Assembly: GCF_006715225.1 (NCBI RefSeq)
Contig: NZ_VFMU01000001.1
Location: forward strand, 3,410,001 to 3,474,000
Length of the DNA: 64,000 bases
DNA from: Arthrobacter sp. SLBN-112
Lineage (GTDB): Bacteria; Actinomycetota; Actinomycetes; Actinomycetales; Micrococcaceae
Direction: 5' to 3'
Part shown: positions 30,495-40,713 of the stretch, in pieces
How the letters are laid out: the number at the start of each line of letters is the position of its first letter
Numbering within the stretch: the first letter of the stretch is position 1
The notes under the pieces: generated by a model
Seen by the model: the letters and a program-made list of their open reading frames with translations, nothing else
Database searches by the model: none
Told to the model about the DNA's origin: nothing
Made by a program: the position numbers and the translations under genes

Positions 30495-32507
30495 ATGACC
30501 AATCCGCTCCTTGCCGCCAGTCCGCTGCCCTACGGCCTGCCGCCCTTCGAAGCCCTCGCCGTGGAGCAGTACCGCGAAGCCATCGAGGCAGGATTGTCTG
30601 CCCAGCTGGACGAGATCAAGGCCATCACCGGCAATGCCCAACCAGCCACGTTCGAAAACACCGCCCTGGCCATGGAACGCTCCGGGCAGTTGCTGAACCG
30701 CTCGGCCGCGGCGTTCTTCACCTTGGTGTCCGCCGACGCAACAGAGCAGATCCGGGAGCTCGAAACGGAGCTGTCCCCGCGGTTCTCGGCCCATCAGGAT
30801 GAGGTGTTCCTCAACAGGGCGCTGTTCGATCGGTTTGCCGCCATCGATACGGAAAAATGCGATCCCGAGTCCTCCCGCCTTGTAGAGGAGTACCTCAAAG
30901 AGTTCCGCCAATCAGGCATCCAGCTGGATGCACCGGGCCAGGAACGGCTGCGCGCCATCAACGCCGAACTGGCACGCCTGGGTACCGAGTTCGGCCAGCG
31001 GGTCAAGGAAGGGATGAAGTCCGCCGCACTGCTGCTGGACGACGCGGGGGACTTGGCCGGCCTGCCGGCCGACGACGTCGCCAGCGCCGCGGAAGCAGCC
31101 CGCGCCGCCGGTCACGACGGCAAATACCTGCTCACCCTGATCCAGCCCGGGAACCAGCCTGCCCTCGCCGCCCTCGAGAACCGGAACGTCCGCCGTCGCC
31201 TGTTCGAAGCATCCGTGGCCAGGGGCAGCGACGGCGGCAGCCTGGATGTCCTTGACCTGGCCAGGGAGATGGCCGGGCTGCGGGCGGAGAAGGCAAGGCT
31301 GCTGGGATTCGACAACTACGCAGAGCTGGTGGCGGACCGCCAGACGGCCCCCGACTTTGAGGCAGTCCGGACCATGCTGAACCGGATGGCGCCGGCCGCC
31401 ATCCGCAACGCCGACGCCGAGGCGGCAGCGCTGGCCGAAGTTGCCGGCCACCCGCTGGAAGCGTGGGACTGGGCCTACTATTCGGCAAAGGTGCGGCGGG
31501 AGAAATATGACGTCGATGAACAGGCGCTCCGACCCTACTTTGAACTCAACCGCACCATCACCGATGGCGTGTTCTTTGCAGCAACGTCGCTGTACGGGAT
31601 CACCTTCCACGAGCGGGCCGACCTCCACGGCTACCATCCGGACGTGCGCATCTGGGAAGTGCGCAATGAGGACGGCTCCGCGTTGGGGCTGTTCCTTGGC
31701 GACTACTATGCGCGTGAATCAAAGCGGGGCGGCGCGTGGATGAACTCGCTCGTTGACCAGTCGGCCCTGCTGGGCACGCGGCCCGTGGTGATCAATACCC
31801 TCAACATTTCCAAGCCGCCCGCCGGCGAACCCACTCTTCTCAGCCTGGACGAACTGCGCACCCTCTTCCACGAGTTCGGCCACGCCCTGCACGGCCTCTT
31901 CTCGAAGGTCACCTATCCGCGCTTCTCCGGAACCGCGGTGCCGCGGGATTTCGTGGAGTACCCGTCGCAGGTGAACGAAATGTGGATCATGCGGGCGGAG
32001 GTGTTGTCCAACTACGCACGCCACCACCTCACCGGTGAGCCCCTTCCACAGGACATCGTGGACAGGCTGGAGGAGTCCCGGCTCTGGGGTGAAGGTTTTG
32101 CCACCACCGAGTACCTGGGCGCCGCCCTTCTTGACCTGGCGTGGCATGTGCTGGAGCCGGACGGCGTTCCCGACGATGCGTTGGAGTTCGAGGCCAAGGC
32201 CCTGGCGTCGGCCGGAATTGCGCACCCTCTGATTCCGCCCCGGTACCGGACCGGGTACTTCCAGCACATCTTCGCCGGTGCCGGATACGCTGCAGGCTAC
32301 TACTCCTATATCTGGAGCGAGGTGCTGGACGCCGACACCGTGGACTGGTTCCGCGACAACGGCGGCCTGACCCGCGCCAACGGCGAACGCTTCCGCCAGG
32401 AGCTGCTCTCCCGCGGCAACAGCCGCGAACCCCTGGAGTCCTTCCGCATACTGAGGGGCCGCGACGCAAGGCTGGAGCCGCTGCTAAAGCGCCGCGGCCT
32501 CGAGTAA
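30495..32507 (+). CDS. M3 family metallopeptidase (oligopeptidase A / dipeptidyl carboxypeptidase type)
   Basis: 670-aa zinc peptidase. The motif TLFHEFGHALHGL contains HExxH (HEFGH, about residue 461), with the third ligand Glu in the following MWIMRAEVLSNYARHH-type helix. The N-terminus (NPLLAASPLPYGLPPFEALAVEQYREAIEAG) is typical of Dcp/OpdA. It has no signal peptide, so it probably degrades peptides in the cytoplasm. The ATG at 30495 has AAAGG upstream. A dispersed palindrome begins 7 bp after its stop. Confidence 0.92.
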   Translation: MTNPLLAASPLPYGLPPFEALAVEQYREAIEAGLSAQLDEIKAITGNAQPATFENTALAMERSGQLLNRSAAAFFTLVSADATEQIRELETELSPRFSAHQDEVFLNRALFDRFAAIDTEKCDPESSRLVEEYLKEFRQSGIQLDAPGQERLRAINAELARLGTEFGQRVKEGMKSAALLLDDAGDLAGLPADDVASAAEAARAAGHDGKYLLTLIQPGNQPALAALENRNVRRRLFEASVARGSDGGSLDVLDLAREMAGLRAEKARLLGFDNYAELVADRQTAPDFEAVRTMLNRMAPAAIRNADAEAAALAEVAGHPLEAWDWAYYSAKVRREKYDVDEQALRPYFELNRTITDGVFFAATSLYGITFHERADLHGYHPDVRIWEVRNEDGSALGLFLGDYYARESKRGGAWMNSLVDQSALLGTRPVVINTLNISKPPAGEPTLLSLDELRTLFHEFGHALHGLFSKVTYPRFSGTAVPRDFVEYPSQVNEMWIMRAEVLSNYARHHLTGEPLPQDIVDRLEESRLWGEGFATTEYLGAALLDLAWHVLEPDGVPDDALEFEAKALASAGIAHPLIPPRYRTGYFQHIFAGAGYAAGYYSYIWSEVLDADTVDWFRDNGGLTRANGERFRQELLSRGNSREPLESFRILRGRDARLEPLLKRRGLE

Positions 32508-32513
32508 CCCCCA

Positions 32514-32573
32514 TCGAGTGCTCCGTACTTGTCGCTGTCAGGCCCGATAACGACAAGTACGGAGCAATCGATA
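32514..32573. repeat. Dispersed palindromic element, copy A
   Basis: Left arm ATCGAGTGCTCCGTACTTGT... (32514-32535) and right arm 32552-32573 pair over 22 bp with one mismatch, around a 16-nt centre containing TCAGGC. The same arms and the same TCAGGC centre recur at 60821-60884. This copy lies between the convergent M3 peptidase and pdxS genes. It is an intergenic repeat family rather than a simple terminator, because the other copy is in a divergent region. Confidence 0.8.
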
Positions 32574-32579
32574 CAAAAA

Positions 32580-32624
32580 ACGACGCCGGTCCCCCACCCG
32601 AGAAAGGTCAGGAACCGGCGTCGT
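32580..32624 (-). terminator. Hairpin with minus-strand T-run (probable pdxS terminator)
   Basis: An 11-bp perfect stem ACGACGCCGGT/ACCGGCGTCGT with a 23-nt loop. On the minus strand it is followed by TTTTTTGTATC. It is 160 bp beyond the pdxS stop, in the convergent gap with the M3 peptidase gene. Confidence 0.6.
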
Positions 32625-32685
32625 CAGTTACAACAGGGGAAGGCAACGGGCGGCGCGGTCCGGCAGCGTGCGTAAAAGGGGCCCT

Positions 32686-32724
32686 GCGTCCCCGCTCGCC
32701 GCGAAGCGGCTTTAGCGGGGACGC
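32686..32724. repeat. Compound hairpin in the pdxS 3' region
   Basis: GCGTCCCCGCT (32686-32696) pairs perfectly with AGCGGGGACGC (32714-32724); inside it GCCGC-GAA-GCGGC forms a second stem. Outside it, a GCGTGC/GCACGC pair (about 32666 and 32733) could extend the structure. It may be a further terminator or 3'-end stabiliser of pdxS mRNA, or a short palindromic element. No ORF fits the 277-bp gap. Confidence 0.5.
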
Positions 32725-32784
32725 GGGGAATAGCACGCAGACGACCAGCGCCGCCAGGCGCCAGAAGGCACCAGGAGTAGAGAG

Positions 32785-33711
32785 TTACCAGCCGCGCTCA
32801 GCAAGCCGGTGCGGCTGGGGGATCTCGTCGACGTTGATGCCCACCATGGCTTCGCCGAGGCCGCGGGAGGCCTTGGCGATGACGTCGGGGTCGTCGAAGA
32901 AGGTGGTGGCCTTCACGACGGCGGCGGCGCGCTGGGCCGGGTTGCCGGACTTAAAGATGCCCGAGCCGACGAAGACGCCGTCGGCGCCGAGCTGCATCAT
33001 CATGGCCGCGTCAGCGGGGGTGGCGATGCCGCCGGCGGTGAACAGCACCACGGGAAGCTTGCCGGCAGCGGCGACTTCCTTGACCAGTTCGTACGGGGCC
33101 TGCAGTTCCTTGGCCGCAACGTAGAGCTCGTCCTCGGGCAGTGAGGAAAGCCGGGCAATCTCGGAGCGGATCTTGCGCATGTGACCGGTGGCGTTGGAGA
33201 CGTCACCGGTGCCTGCTTCGCCCTTGGACCGGATCATGGCCGCGCCCTCGTTGATGCGGCGCAGGGCCTCACCGAGGTTGGTGGCACCACAGACGAAGGG
33301 AACCTTGAAGTTCCACTTGTCGATGTGGTTGATGTAGTCGGCCGGGGTGAGGACCTCGGACTCGTCGATGTAGTCGACGCCGAGGGACTGCAGGACCTGG
33401 GCTTCGACGAAGTGGCCGATGCGGGCCTTTGCCATGACAGGGATGGAGACCGCATCGATGATCTGGTCGATCATGTCGGGATCGGACATGCGGGACACGC
33501 CGCCCTGGGCACGGATATCGGCCGGAACACGTTCCAGCGCCATGACTGCCACGGCACCGGCGTCTTCGGCGATGCGGGCCTGTTCGACGTTGACGACGTC
33601 CATGATGACGCCGCCCTTGAGCATCTCGGCCATGCCGCGCTTCACGCGGCTGCTGCCCGTGACGCTGTTCGCGGACGAACCGGCCTCGTTGCTTACATCA
33701 GGTGTAGACAC
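32785..33711 (-). CDS. pdxS: Pyridoxal 5'-phosphate synthase lyase subunit PdxS
   Basis: Condenses ribose 5-phosphate, glyceraldehyde 3-phosphate and ammonia (from PdxT) into PLP. The 308-aa TIM barrel is highly conserved: [32 protein letters not shown] (catalytic Lys), [13 protein letters not shown] (second Lys region) and [12 protein letters not shown]. The start is GTG at 33711 ([10 protein letters not shown]). It is 137 bp from the pgsA-type gene on the same strand, while its partner pdxT is separated by a block of plus-strand genes. Confidence 0.96.
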   Translation of the reverse strand: MSTPDVSNEAGSSANSVTGSSRVKRGMAEMLKGGVIMDVVNVEQARIAEDAGAVAVMALERVPADIRAQGGVSRMSDPDMIDQIIDAVSIPVMAKARIGHFVEAQVLQSLGVDYIDESEVLTPADYINHIDKWNFKVPFVCGATNLGEALRRINEGAAMIRSKGEAGTGDVSNATGHMRKIRSEIARLSSLPEDELYVAAKELQAPYELVKEVAAAGKLPVVLFTAGGIATPADAAMMMQLGADGVFVGSGIFKSGNPAQRAAAVVKATTFFDDPDVIAKASRGLGEAMVGINVDEIPQPHRLAERGW

Positions 33712-33848
33712 AAAAACCCCTATGGGTAGACAGATGATCTTCGCCGGGCATGCGGCGGCAGCTGCCGGACGTGCACGCACGGATTGCCGGGTCCGTTGAC
33801 CGGGCACTTATATACTAGTCCCCCGCCGCCCGGCCGGCTTAATCAGGC

Positions 33849-34472
33849 TTAATCAGCCGGCGACGGTTCCGCCAGCGCCTGCCGACGCACAGAGAGGACG
33901 CGCTGGACAACGGTAATAAAGCTGGCAACCGCCAGGAGGACCAGGGTGGCCAGGAGCACCACCGGCGGGAGTCCGAGGCCGGTGAGACCTGTGATGACCA
34001 GGACGGAGACCAGGCGTTCGGCCCGCTCTGCGACCCCGACGTTCGCCGTGAAGCCCAGGGACTCCGCTTTGGCCCGGGCGTAGGAGACCACCATGCCCAG
34101 GACAAGGCAGAGCAGGGCTGATACGGCGATGGCCATGTTGTTGCCACCGGTAAAGAACCAGATGGACACCCCGGCGAACAGGGCGCCGTCGGCAATCCGG
34201 TCCAGGGTGGAGTCGAGGAAGTTCCCCCAGCGGCTCTTCACGCCCTGCATCCGCGCCATGATGCCGTCCAGGACGTCGGAAAAGATGAAGGCAGTGATGA
34301 AAAGGGTGCCCCAGAAGAGCTGGCCCAGCGGGTAGAAAACCAGGGCCCCGGCCGCAACCCCTGCGGTGCCGAGGATGGTTACCGCGTCCGGGGAGACACC
34401 AATCTTCAGGAGCCAACGGGCCAGCGGGGTGAACAGCGCGGTGAAGAATCCGCGGGCGTGCCTATTCAGCAT
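33849..34472 (-). CDS. pgsA: CDP-alcohol phosphatidyltransferase (phosphatidylinositol phosphate synthase type)
   Basis: 207-aa polytopic membrane enzyme. The family signature D-x2-DG-x2-AR-x8-G-x3-D-x3-D is complete (DVLDGIMARMQGVKSRWGNF, then LDSTLD). The context thrS-HIT-this gene matches the mycobacterial PgsA1 locus, whose enzyme makes phosphatidylinositol phosphate from CDP-diacylglycerol and inositol phosphate. It overlaps the HIT gene by 11 bp. The PIM acyltransferase and PimA genes that follow in mycobacteria are not present here. Confidence 0.85.
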   Translation of the reverse strand: MLNRHARGFFTALFTPLARWLLKIGVSPDAVTILGTAGVAAGALVFYPLGQLFWGTLFITAFIFSDVLDGIMARMQGVKSRWGNFLDSTLDRIADGALFAGVSIWFFTGGNNMAIAVSALLCLVLGMVVSYARAKAESLGFTANVGVAERAERLVSVLVITGLTGLGLPPVVLLATLVLLAVASFITVVQRVLSVRRQALAEPSPAD

Positions 34473-35049
34473 CCGACTCCCCGGGCCAGGCTTCAGCCAC
34501 CTGCCGCCGGACCTCATCAAGGGTCTGGGTGATGGCCTTGGTCTGGGCGATGATGGGGAAGAAGTTACCGTCACCGCCCCAACGGGGAACGATGTGCTGG
34601 TGCAGGTGTGCGGAGATGCCGGCTCCCCCCACCACCCCCTGGTTCATCCCCAGGTTGAACCCGCCGGGGTTGGACACCTTGCGCAGGACCCGCATGGCGG
34701 TCTGGGTCAGGTCAGCGAATTCTGCTGTCTCTTCAACTGTGAGGTCCGTGTAGTCGGGGATGTGCCGGTACGGGCAGACCAGGAGATGCCCCGGGTTGTA
34801 GGGAAACAGGTTCAGCACCACGTAGCAGGTCCGGCCGCGGTAGACGATGAGCGCCTCTTCGTCAGTCCTGTTCGGGCCCACGCAGAACGGGCAGTCGTTC
34901 TCGTTCTTGAACTGGTGCTGCCCGCCCTTGATGTAGGCCATGCGGTGCGGAGTCCACAGGCGCTGGAAGGCGTCGGGGACACCGGCGAGGGCAAAGTCGT
35001 CGGTAACGCCGGCATCGCCTGGATATCCTGCGCCTGTGTTCTCCTGCAC
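34462..35049 (-). CDS. HIT domain hydrolase/phosphorylase (AP4A phosphorylase type)
   Basis: 195 aa. The histidine triad is in HLHQHIVPRWGGD (about 150-162) and a zinc-type CPFCVGP motif lies upstream. The family acts on dinucleoside polyphosphates; the mycobacterial homologue in the same thrS-pgsA context is an AP4A phosphorylase. AP4A is a by-product of aminoacyl-tRNA synthetases, so placement 18 bp after thrS is sensible. It overlaps the next gene. Confidence 0.9.
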   Translation of the reverse strand: MQENTGAGYPGDAGVTDDFALAGVPDAFQRLWTPHRMAYIKGGQHQFKNENDCPFCVGPNRTDEEALIVYRGRTCYVVLNLFPYNPGHLLVCPYRHIPDYTDLTVEETAEFADLTQTAMRVLRKVSNPGGFNLGMNQGVVGGAGISAHLHQHIVPRWGGDGNFFPIIAQTKAITQTLDEVRRQVAEAWPGESDAE

Positions 35050-35067
35050 TGTGCTGCTTCCGTTCGG

Positions 35068-37077
35068 CTAGCTGGTCCGGTTGCGGACGGCGTCGGTGAT
35101 CCGCTTGACTGCTTCCGCAACAGGCACGCCGTTGTCTTGGCTGCCGTCGCGGAAACGGAATGAAACTGCGCCCGCCTCCGCATCGTCGCCGCCGGCGATC
35201 AGCACGAACGGGATTTTGTCCTTGCTGGCGGTGCGGATCTTCTTGGGGAACCGGTCCGTGGAAGTGTCCACCTCGGCGCGGATACCCTCCGCCTTAAGCT
35301 GGTCGACGACGTCGAACATGTACTCGTTGAACGCCTCCGCTACGGGGATGCCCACCACCTGGACCGGAGCCAGCCACGCGGGGAACGCTCCGGCGTAGTG
35401 CTCGGTGAGGACGCCCATGAACCGCTCCACCGAGCCGAAGAGCGCGCGGTGGATCATCACCGGACGCTGCCGGCTGCCGTCAGCGGCCTGGAATTCCAGC
35501 TCGAAGCGCTCGGGCAGGTTGAAGTCCAGCTGGATGGTGGACATCTGCCAGGTTCGGCCCAGCGCGTCCTTGGCCTGCACGGAAATCTTGGGACCGTAGA
35601 ACGCGGCTCCACCCGGATCGGGCACCAGTTCCAGCCCGGACTCCTGGGCCACCTCGGAAAGGGTCCTGGTGGCTTCCTCCCAGGCGGCGTCGTCGCCAAC
35701 GTACTTCTCCGGGTCCTTGGTGGACAACTCCAGGTAGAAGTCATTCAGCCCGTAGTCCTTGAGCAGGTCCAGGACGAAGGTCAGGGTCTTGGTGAGCTCG
35801 TCCTTCATCTGCTCGCGGGTGCAGTAGATGTGGGCGTCGTCCTGTGTCATGCCGCGGACGCGGGTGAGGCCGTGCACCACGCCGGACTTCTCGTAGCGGT
35901 AGACCGAACCGAACTCGAACAGCCGCAGCGGCAGCTCGCGGTAGGACCGGCCGCGGGAGCGGAAGATGAGGTTGTGCATGGGGCAGTTCATCGGCTTCAG
36001 GTAATAGTCCTGGCCGGGCTTGCGCACGGTGCCGTCCTCATTGAGTTCCGCGTCCACATGCATGGCGGGGAACATGCCGTCCTTGTACCAGTCCAGGTGC
36101 CCGGAGACCTCGTACAGGTGGCCCTTGGTGATGTGCGGGGTGTAGACGAACTCGTAGCCGGCCTCGACGTGCCGCTGGCGCGAGTAGTCCTCCATCTCCT
36201 TGCGGATGATGCCGCCCTTGGGGTGGAAGACCGGCAGGCCGGAGCCCAGCTCGTCGGGGAAGGAGAAGAGGTCCAGCTCCGAACCGAGCTTGCGGTGGTC
36301 GCGGCGCTCGGCCTCGGCAATGCGCTCCTGGTAGGCCTTCAAGGCGTCCTTGGTGGGCCAGGCGGTGCCGTAGATGCGCTGCAGCTGCTGGTTCTTCTGG
36401 TTGCCCAGCCAGTAGGCCGACGACGAACGGGTCAGCGCGAAGGCGTTGGAGATCATCTTGGTGTTGGGCAGGTGCGGGCCGCGGCAGAGGTCGCACCAGA
36501 CGGTGGTGCCTTCCTTGCGCTCCACGTTGTCGTAGATGGTGATGTCGCCGGCGCCGACCTCCACGTTGACGCCCTCGCCGGCCTCAGCGGCGTCGTTCTT
36601 CTTTCCCAGGAGTTCGAGCTTGTAGGGCTCGTTCTTCATGGCTTCGCGGGCCTCGTCCTCGGAGACGACGCGGCGGACGAATTTCTGGTTCTGGTTGACG
36701 ATCTTGAGCATCATCTTTTCGAGGGTCTTGAGGTCCTCGGGGGTGAAGGGCTCGGCAACGTCGAAGTCGAAGTAGAAGCCGTCGGTAATGTAGGGGCCGA
36801 TGCCCAGCTTGGCGTCGGGACGCAGCTGCTGCACGGCCTGGGCCATGACGTGGGCGGTGGAGTGGCGCAGGACGTTCAAGCCATCGGGGGAATCAATGGT
36901 GACGCCTTCCACCTCGGCACCTTCGGGCAGTTCCTGGTCAAGGTCCTTCAGTTCACCGTTAACGCGGGCCACAACGACGTCACGGCGCTCAAAGAAGAGT
37001 TCCGCACCGGTTGTCCCGGTAGTCACCTTGGTCTCTTCGCCATCGACGAGAAGGGTGATCTGCTGGGCATCTGACAC
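35068..37077 (-). CDS. thrS: Threonine--tRNA ligase
   Basis: 669-aa class II synthetase: TGS domain ([18 protein letters not shown]), editing domain ([31 protein letters not shown]), catalytic core (motif 2 [19 protein letters not shown]; zinc-binding [18 protein letters not shown]), then the anticodon domain. The editing-domain histidines are intact. The start is GTG at 37077 with AGGAGA upstream. It heads thrS-HIT-pgsA. A 116-bp gap separates it from dnaE2. Confidence 0.97.
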   Translation of the reverse strand: MSDAQQITLLVDGEETKVTTGTTGAELFFERRDVVVARVNGELKDLDQELPEGAEVEGVTIDSPDGLNVLRHSTAHVMAQAVQQLRPDAKLGIGPYITDGFYFDFDVAEPFTPEDLKTLEKMMLKIVNQNQKFVRRVVSEDEAREAMKNEPYKLELLGKKNDAAEAGEGVNVEVGAGDITIYDNVERKEGTTVWCDLCRGPHLPNTKMISNAFALTRSSSAYWLGNQKNQQLQRIYGTAWPTKDALKAYQERIAEAERRDHRKLGSELDLFSFPDELGSGLPVFHPKGGIIRKEMEDYSRQRHVEAGYEFVYTPHITKGHLYEVSGHLDWYKDGMFPAMHVDAELNEDGTVRKPGQDYYLKPMNCPMHNLIFRSRGRSYRELPLRLFEFGSVYRYEKSGVVHGLTRVRGMTQDDAHIYCTREQMKDELTKTLTFVLDLLKDYGLNDFYLELSTKDPEKYVGDDAAWEEATRTLSEVAQESGLELVPDPGGAAFYGPKISVQAKDALGRTWQMSTIQLDFNLPERFELEFQAADGSRQRPVMIHRALFGSVERFMGVLTEHYAGAFPAWLAPVQVVGIPVAEAFNEYMFDVVDQLKAEGIRAEVDTSTDRFPKKIRTASKDKIPFVLIAGGDDAEAGAVSFRFRDGSQDNGVPVAEAVKRITDAVRNRTS

Positions 37078-37193
37078 GGGTGTCTCCTATTCAAAGTTAA
37101 GGCTTCATAGCTTGTGGCATACGGGGACCACAGCCAGCCACCGTCAATGCTATCGGTTCAGGTAAGGGCCGACCAACGCGGCACACAGCACCA

Positions 37194-40100
37194 TCACCCG
37201 TTAAAACCCGTGATGGCCAGTGTCCTGCTGATGCCGTCCAGGGGATGCGGGCCGTCCTGGGCAGCAGCCGGTGTGGCCTCCGGGAAGGGCAATGCCTCCG
37301 TCCGGCTCAGGTCCCAGGCCATGCTTGCGCTGATGCTGATCCCGCGGGGGCCGGTCCTTCGGGTAGTGCCGCGGATCAACAACAGGCGGGTTCCGAACAG
37401 AAGCGGCCCTGCATTTTCCTGGGCTTCGTGGAAGAAGACGGAATCGACGCAGCCCGTGCCGTCGTCGATGCTGATGAACACCACCCTCCTGCCGCCACGC
37501 ATGGGTGGGGTCTGGGTGGCAACCCGCACTCCTGCCACCAGCACTTCTGTCCCGTTGCGCAGGCTGAGGAGTTTATCGGCAGTGGTGACGCCCAGCCTTT
37601 CAAGCAGGGGACGGTGGCTGTCCATCAGGTGCGTACTGACATCCACGGCCATGAGGTCAAGTTCCGCCCGGACGTTTTCCACCAGCGTGGGGGCAGGGAG
37701 CCCGGGCTTGATGTTGCGCAGTTCAATATCGCCCAGGGGAAGGGACAGTTGCCCTTCCAGCACGTCCACCCCCTTACGGGCGCCGTTGGCCGACTGGAGC
37801 TGCTGCAGGTGGTGCACCAGGTCTGCCCGGTTTGCTGCTCCCCCGGCCTCCTTGTGCAGGGCATCAAAGGCCCCCAGCTGCGCGAGCCGCCGGATGCTTG
37901 GCTTGCTGAGCCGCGAGCGCGCGCGGAGGTCTGCCAGGGAGTCATACGGCTGGCCGGCAACTGTCCGCTTCAATTCGGCAGCGGACAGCCCGTAGATGCC
38001 GTTCAGGCTGAGCCGTATCCCAAGTCTTCCGGCGTCCCGGCCGGAATCAATCCGCTCCACCCGGTATTCTGCTTTGCTCCGGTTGATGTCCAGGGGAAGG
38101 ATGGGGATGCCCAGCCGGCGTGCTTCGGCCACCAGCAGCCTCTTGGGATACATCCCGGGATCGTGCTCCCACAAGCCGGCAAGGAACGCTTCAGGGTGGT
38201 GTGTCTTCAACCATGCGGACTGGTAAGTGGGGACGGCGAAGGCAGCACCATGGGCTTTGCAGAAGCCGAAACTGGCAAAGGACTTCAAAGTCCCCCATAC
38301 TTTGTCCACCACCTCCGGGGTGTACCCCCTGGCCTTGGCGTTCCGCCGGAAGTACTCCTCCACCTGGGCTTCACCGGTCTCATTGCTCAACGCCCGGCGG
38401 AACTCGTCCGCCTTTGCCAGCCCGCAGCCGGTCATGATGTCGAGGGTCTTCAGGATCTGTTCGTGGAACACCGTGACCCCATGGGTTTCCTGCAGCACCG
38501 GCTTGAGATCCGGGTGGGGATAGACCTCCGGGGCGAACCCGTGCCGGTGCTCCAGGAAGGGCCGCACCATGTCGGATTTCATGGGTCCGGGACGGAACAG
38601 CGAAATATCGATGATGAGGTCGTTGAACTCCCGGGGCGCCATCTTCCCAATCAGTTCCCGCTGCCCCGGGGATTCAATCTGGAAGCAGCCAAGGGTATGC
38701 GTGCTTCTGATCAGTTCATAAGTGGCTTCGTCGTCGAGGGGGACGGCATTGAGGTCGATCAGGCCGTCCCCGGCGATGTAGTCAGGCCCTGTGCCGCTAG
38801 GCCCTGCCGGATGCTTTCCCGCTTCCACCACCTCTTCCTTGCTGGGATGGATGCGGATGATCTCCCGGACCGCGAAGGCCATGGCGCTTTGCATGCGCAC
38901 GCCCAGGACATCGAGTTTGAGCATGCCCATGGGGTCCATGTCGTGTTTGTCGAACTGGCTCATGGGCAGCCCGAGGCCGCTTGGCTGGACCGGGGTGCGG
39001 TCCAGGAGCGTGGCATCACCCAGGATCACCCCGCAGGGGTGCATGGAGATGTGGCGGGGCAGCCGGTCCAGGCGTTCGGTGAGGTCCACCAGCAGGTCAA
39101 GCTGCTGGTTCCCGTCAGTGTCGCGCTGCTCCACCCTGCCGGCAAACTCACGGAGTTCGGGTTTTTCCTGCAGGGCTTCACGGAACTTCCGGGCGGAAAA
39201 GCGCCACAACTGCTTGGCGATCTCCCCCACCTCGCCGTCGTCCATGCCCAGTGCCAGCCCGGCGTCGCGGACAGCCCCCCGCGCCCGGTATCCGTTTTGC
39301 ATGCTCATCAGGGTGACCCGCTCTGAACCGAACCGGTCAAAAATCCTGCGGTACACGTTGTGGCGTTCGGCGCTCTCAACATCAATGTCTATATCCGGCA
39401 GCGTGGCACGGTCGTTGGAGAGGAAACGCTCGAAAATCAGGTCGTGCTGGAGGGGATTTACATGGCTGACCTCGATCAGGTAGTTGACCAGGCTGGAGGC
39501 ACCGGATCCCCTGGCAGCCGCCCTGACCCCCATGTCCTGGATCATCCGGGACACCTCCGCCACCGTCAGGAAATAGGAAGAGAAACCGAGGGTGTTGATG
39601 ATGCCAAGCTCATGCTCCAGCCGGGACAGCATCTCCTGTTCCCGCATACCGGAGATCCCCGGGAAACGCCTGTCGATCCCTGCATGGCAGCGCTGGATCA
39701 GTTCGGCATGCGGGTCCTGGCTGATGCCAATGACAGACGCCTCAGGAACTACGGGCTGTTTCCACCCCATATCAGTGGTGGGGTCTATCCGGCAGAGATC
39801 GGCGAGCGCCTCTGTTTGCGCCATCAGCTGTTTGAGGTCTGCGGCACCATAACCGGCAGCGGAAATGATTTCCTTTCCCAGCCCCAGCATCTGTTCTGGG
39901 GATTTCAGCCATCCCTGTCCGGTTGGCTGCAGGAGCGGTTCCCCTGCCAGTTCCGGAAGGGACTTCAGCGTCCGGGCAGAGTCCAGGACATCGGCGGTTG
40001 GTGCGCCGTCCGCGGCACAGTACCTGACGGCGTTGGTGAGGATTGCGGGTACGTGGTGTTCCTCGGCGAGCCTGAGCATGCGGACTGCATGAGCGGTGCT

Positions 40101-40685
40101 GAACGGACTCCCCGGAGCGCTGAGCTGGGAGACGATTTCCGCCACTACAGTTCCTGCAGGCATCGCATCCAGCCACTGCTTGAACAGGGTCCGGGGACGC
40201 AGGTAGCGCCGGCCTCCCATGGCCCGTCCGACGTCGGAATCCGGACCAATCAGGACGGTCAGCACCGGCTTGAGGGTTTGGGGGTCAAGGGTGCGGGAAG
40301 CCAGTTCGGCGCGGGTGACGGCGGCCGGCACGGCGCCGCCGGCTTTCCCTGAAGTCCTGGCGTGGGCATCGGATACCAGCCGGCACAGCGCACGGTACCC
40401 GGCACCATGGTTGTTGCCGCGGGCAAGCACCACCACCCTGCCGGCTACCTGCGTGCGGTGATCGCCGTCGTCGTCAAAAACTGCCAGGTCCACCCCCACA
40501 ATGGGGTCGATGCCCGCCGCCATGCATGCCTTAAGGTGCTTGATGGTGCCGTACAGGCCGTCCCGGTCGGTGCAGGCCAGGGCAGTGGCGCCGCCGGCCG
40601 CGGCCGCCAGTGCCAGCTCTTCAGGCCAGGAGACGCCGTAGTGGGCACTGAATGCCGTGGAGACGTGAAGGTGGGTAAAACTCAT
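37194..40685 (-). CDS. dnaE2: Error-prone DNA polymerase III alpha subunit DnaE2 (ImuC-type)
   Basis: 1163-aa C-family polymerase. In order it has a PHP domain (THLHVSTAFSAHYG), a polymerase palm with catalytic acids in LPDIDIDVESAERHNVYRR, the fingers blocks FRPGPMKSDMVRPFLEHR and FASFGFCKAHGAAFA, and a C-terminal OB fold (EVLVAGVRVATQTPPMRGGR). It lacks the long C-terminal replisome-binding part of DnaE1. The PHP domain looks degraded: Tyr16 stands where an Asp ligand is usual, and Arg41 (TDRDGLYG) where a His is usual. Upstream, 28 bp away, is a DUF6504 gene behind a LexA-type box, consistent with SOS-induced translesion synthesis. No imuB or imuA lies next to it. Confidence 0.9.
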   Translation of the reverse strand: MSFTHLHVSTAFSAHYGVSWPEELALAAAAGGATALACTDRDGLYGTIKHLKACMAAGIDPIVGVDLAVFDDDGDHRTQVAGRVVVLARGNNHGAGYRALCRLVSDAHARTSGKAGGAVPAAVTRAELASRTLDPQTLKPVLTVLIGPDSDVGRAMGGRRYLRPRTLFKQWLDAMPAGTVVAEIVSQLSAPGSPFSTAHAVRMLRLAEEHHVPAILTNAVRYCAADGAPTADVLDSARTLKSLPELAGEPLLQPTGQGWLKSPEQMLGLGKEIISAAGYGAADLKQLMAQTEALADLCRIDPTTDMGWKQPVVPEASVIGISQDPHAELIQRCHAGIDRRFPGISGMREQEMLSRLEHELGIINTLGFSSYFLTVAEVSRMIQDMGVRAAARGSGASSLVNYLIEVSHVNPLQHDLIFERFLSNDRATLPDIDIDVESAERHNVYRRIFDRFGSERVTLMSMQNGYRARGAVRDAGLALGMDDGEVGEIAKQLWRFSARKFREALQEKPELREFAGRVEQRDTDGNQQLDLLVDLTERLDRLPRHISMHPCGVILGDATLLDRTPVQPSGLGLPMSQFDKHDMDPMGMLKLDVLGVRMQSAMAFAVREIIRIHPSKEEVVEAGKHPAGPSGTGPDYIAGDGLIDLNAVPLDDEATYELIRSTHTLGCFQIESPGQRELIGKMAPREFNDLIIDISLFRPGPMKSDMVRPFLEHRHGFAPEVYPHPDLKPVLQETHGVTVFHEQILKTLDIMTGCGLAKADEFRRALSNETGEAQVEEYFRRNAKARGYTPEVVDKVWGTLKSFASFGFCKAHGAAFAVPTYQSAWLKTHHPEAFLAGLWEHDPGMYPKRLLVAEARRLGIPILPLDINRSKAEYRVERIDSGRDAGRLGIRLSLNGIYGLSAAELKRTVAGQPYDSLADLRARSRLSKPSIRRLAQLGAFDALHKEAGGAANRADLVHHLQQLQSANGARKGVDVLEGQLSLPLGDIELRNIKPGLPAPTLVENVRAELDLMAVDVSTHLMDSHRPLLERLGVTTADKLLSLRNGTEVLVAGVRVATQTPPMRGGRRVVFISIDDGTGCVDSVFFHEAQENAGPLLFGTRLLLIRGTTRRTGPRGISISASMAWDLSRTEALPFPEATPAAAQDGPHPLDGISRTLAITGFNG

Positions 40686-40713
40686 GCTGGTCAGGGTTCA
40701 GGCTGTTCTGTGG

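Noticed and set aside
35398..39326. Long plus-strand ORFs opposite thrS and dnaE2
   Set aside because: Both lie within well-supported minus-strand genes; composition-driven open frames.
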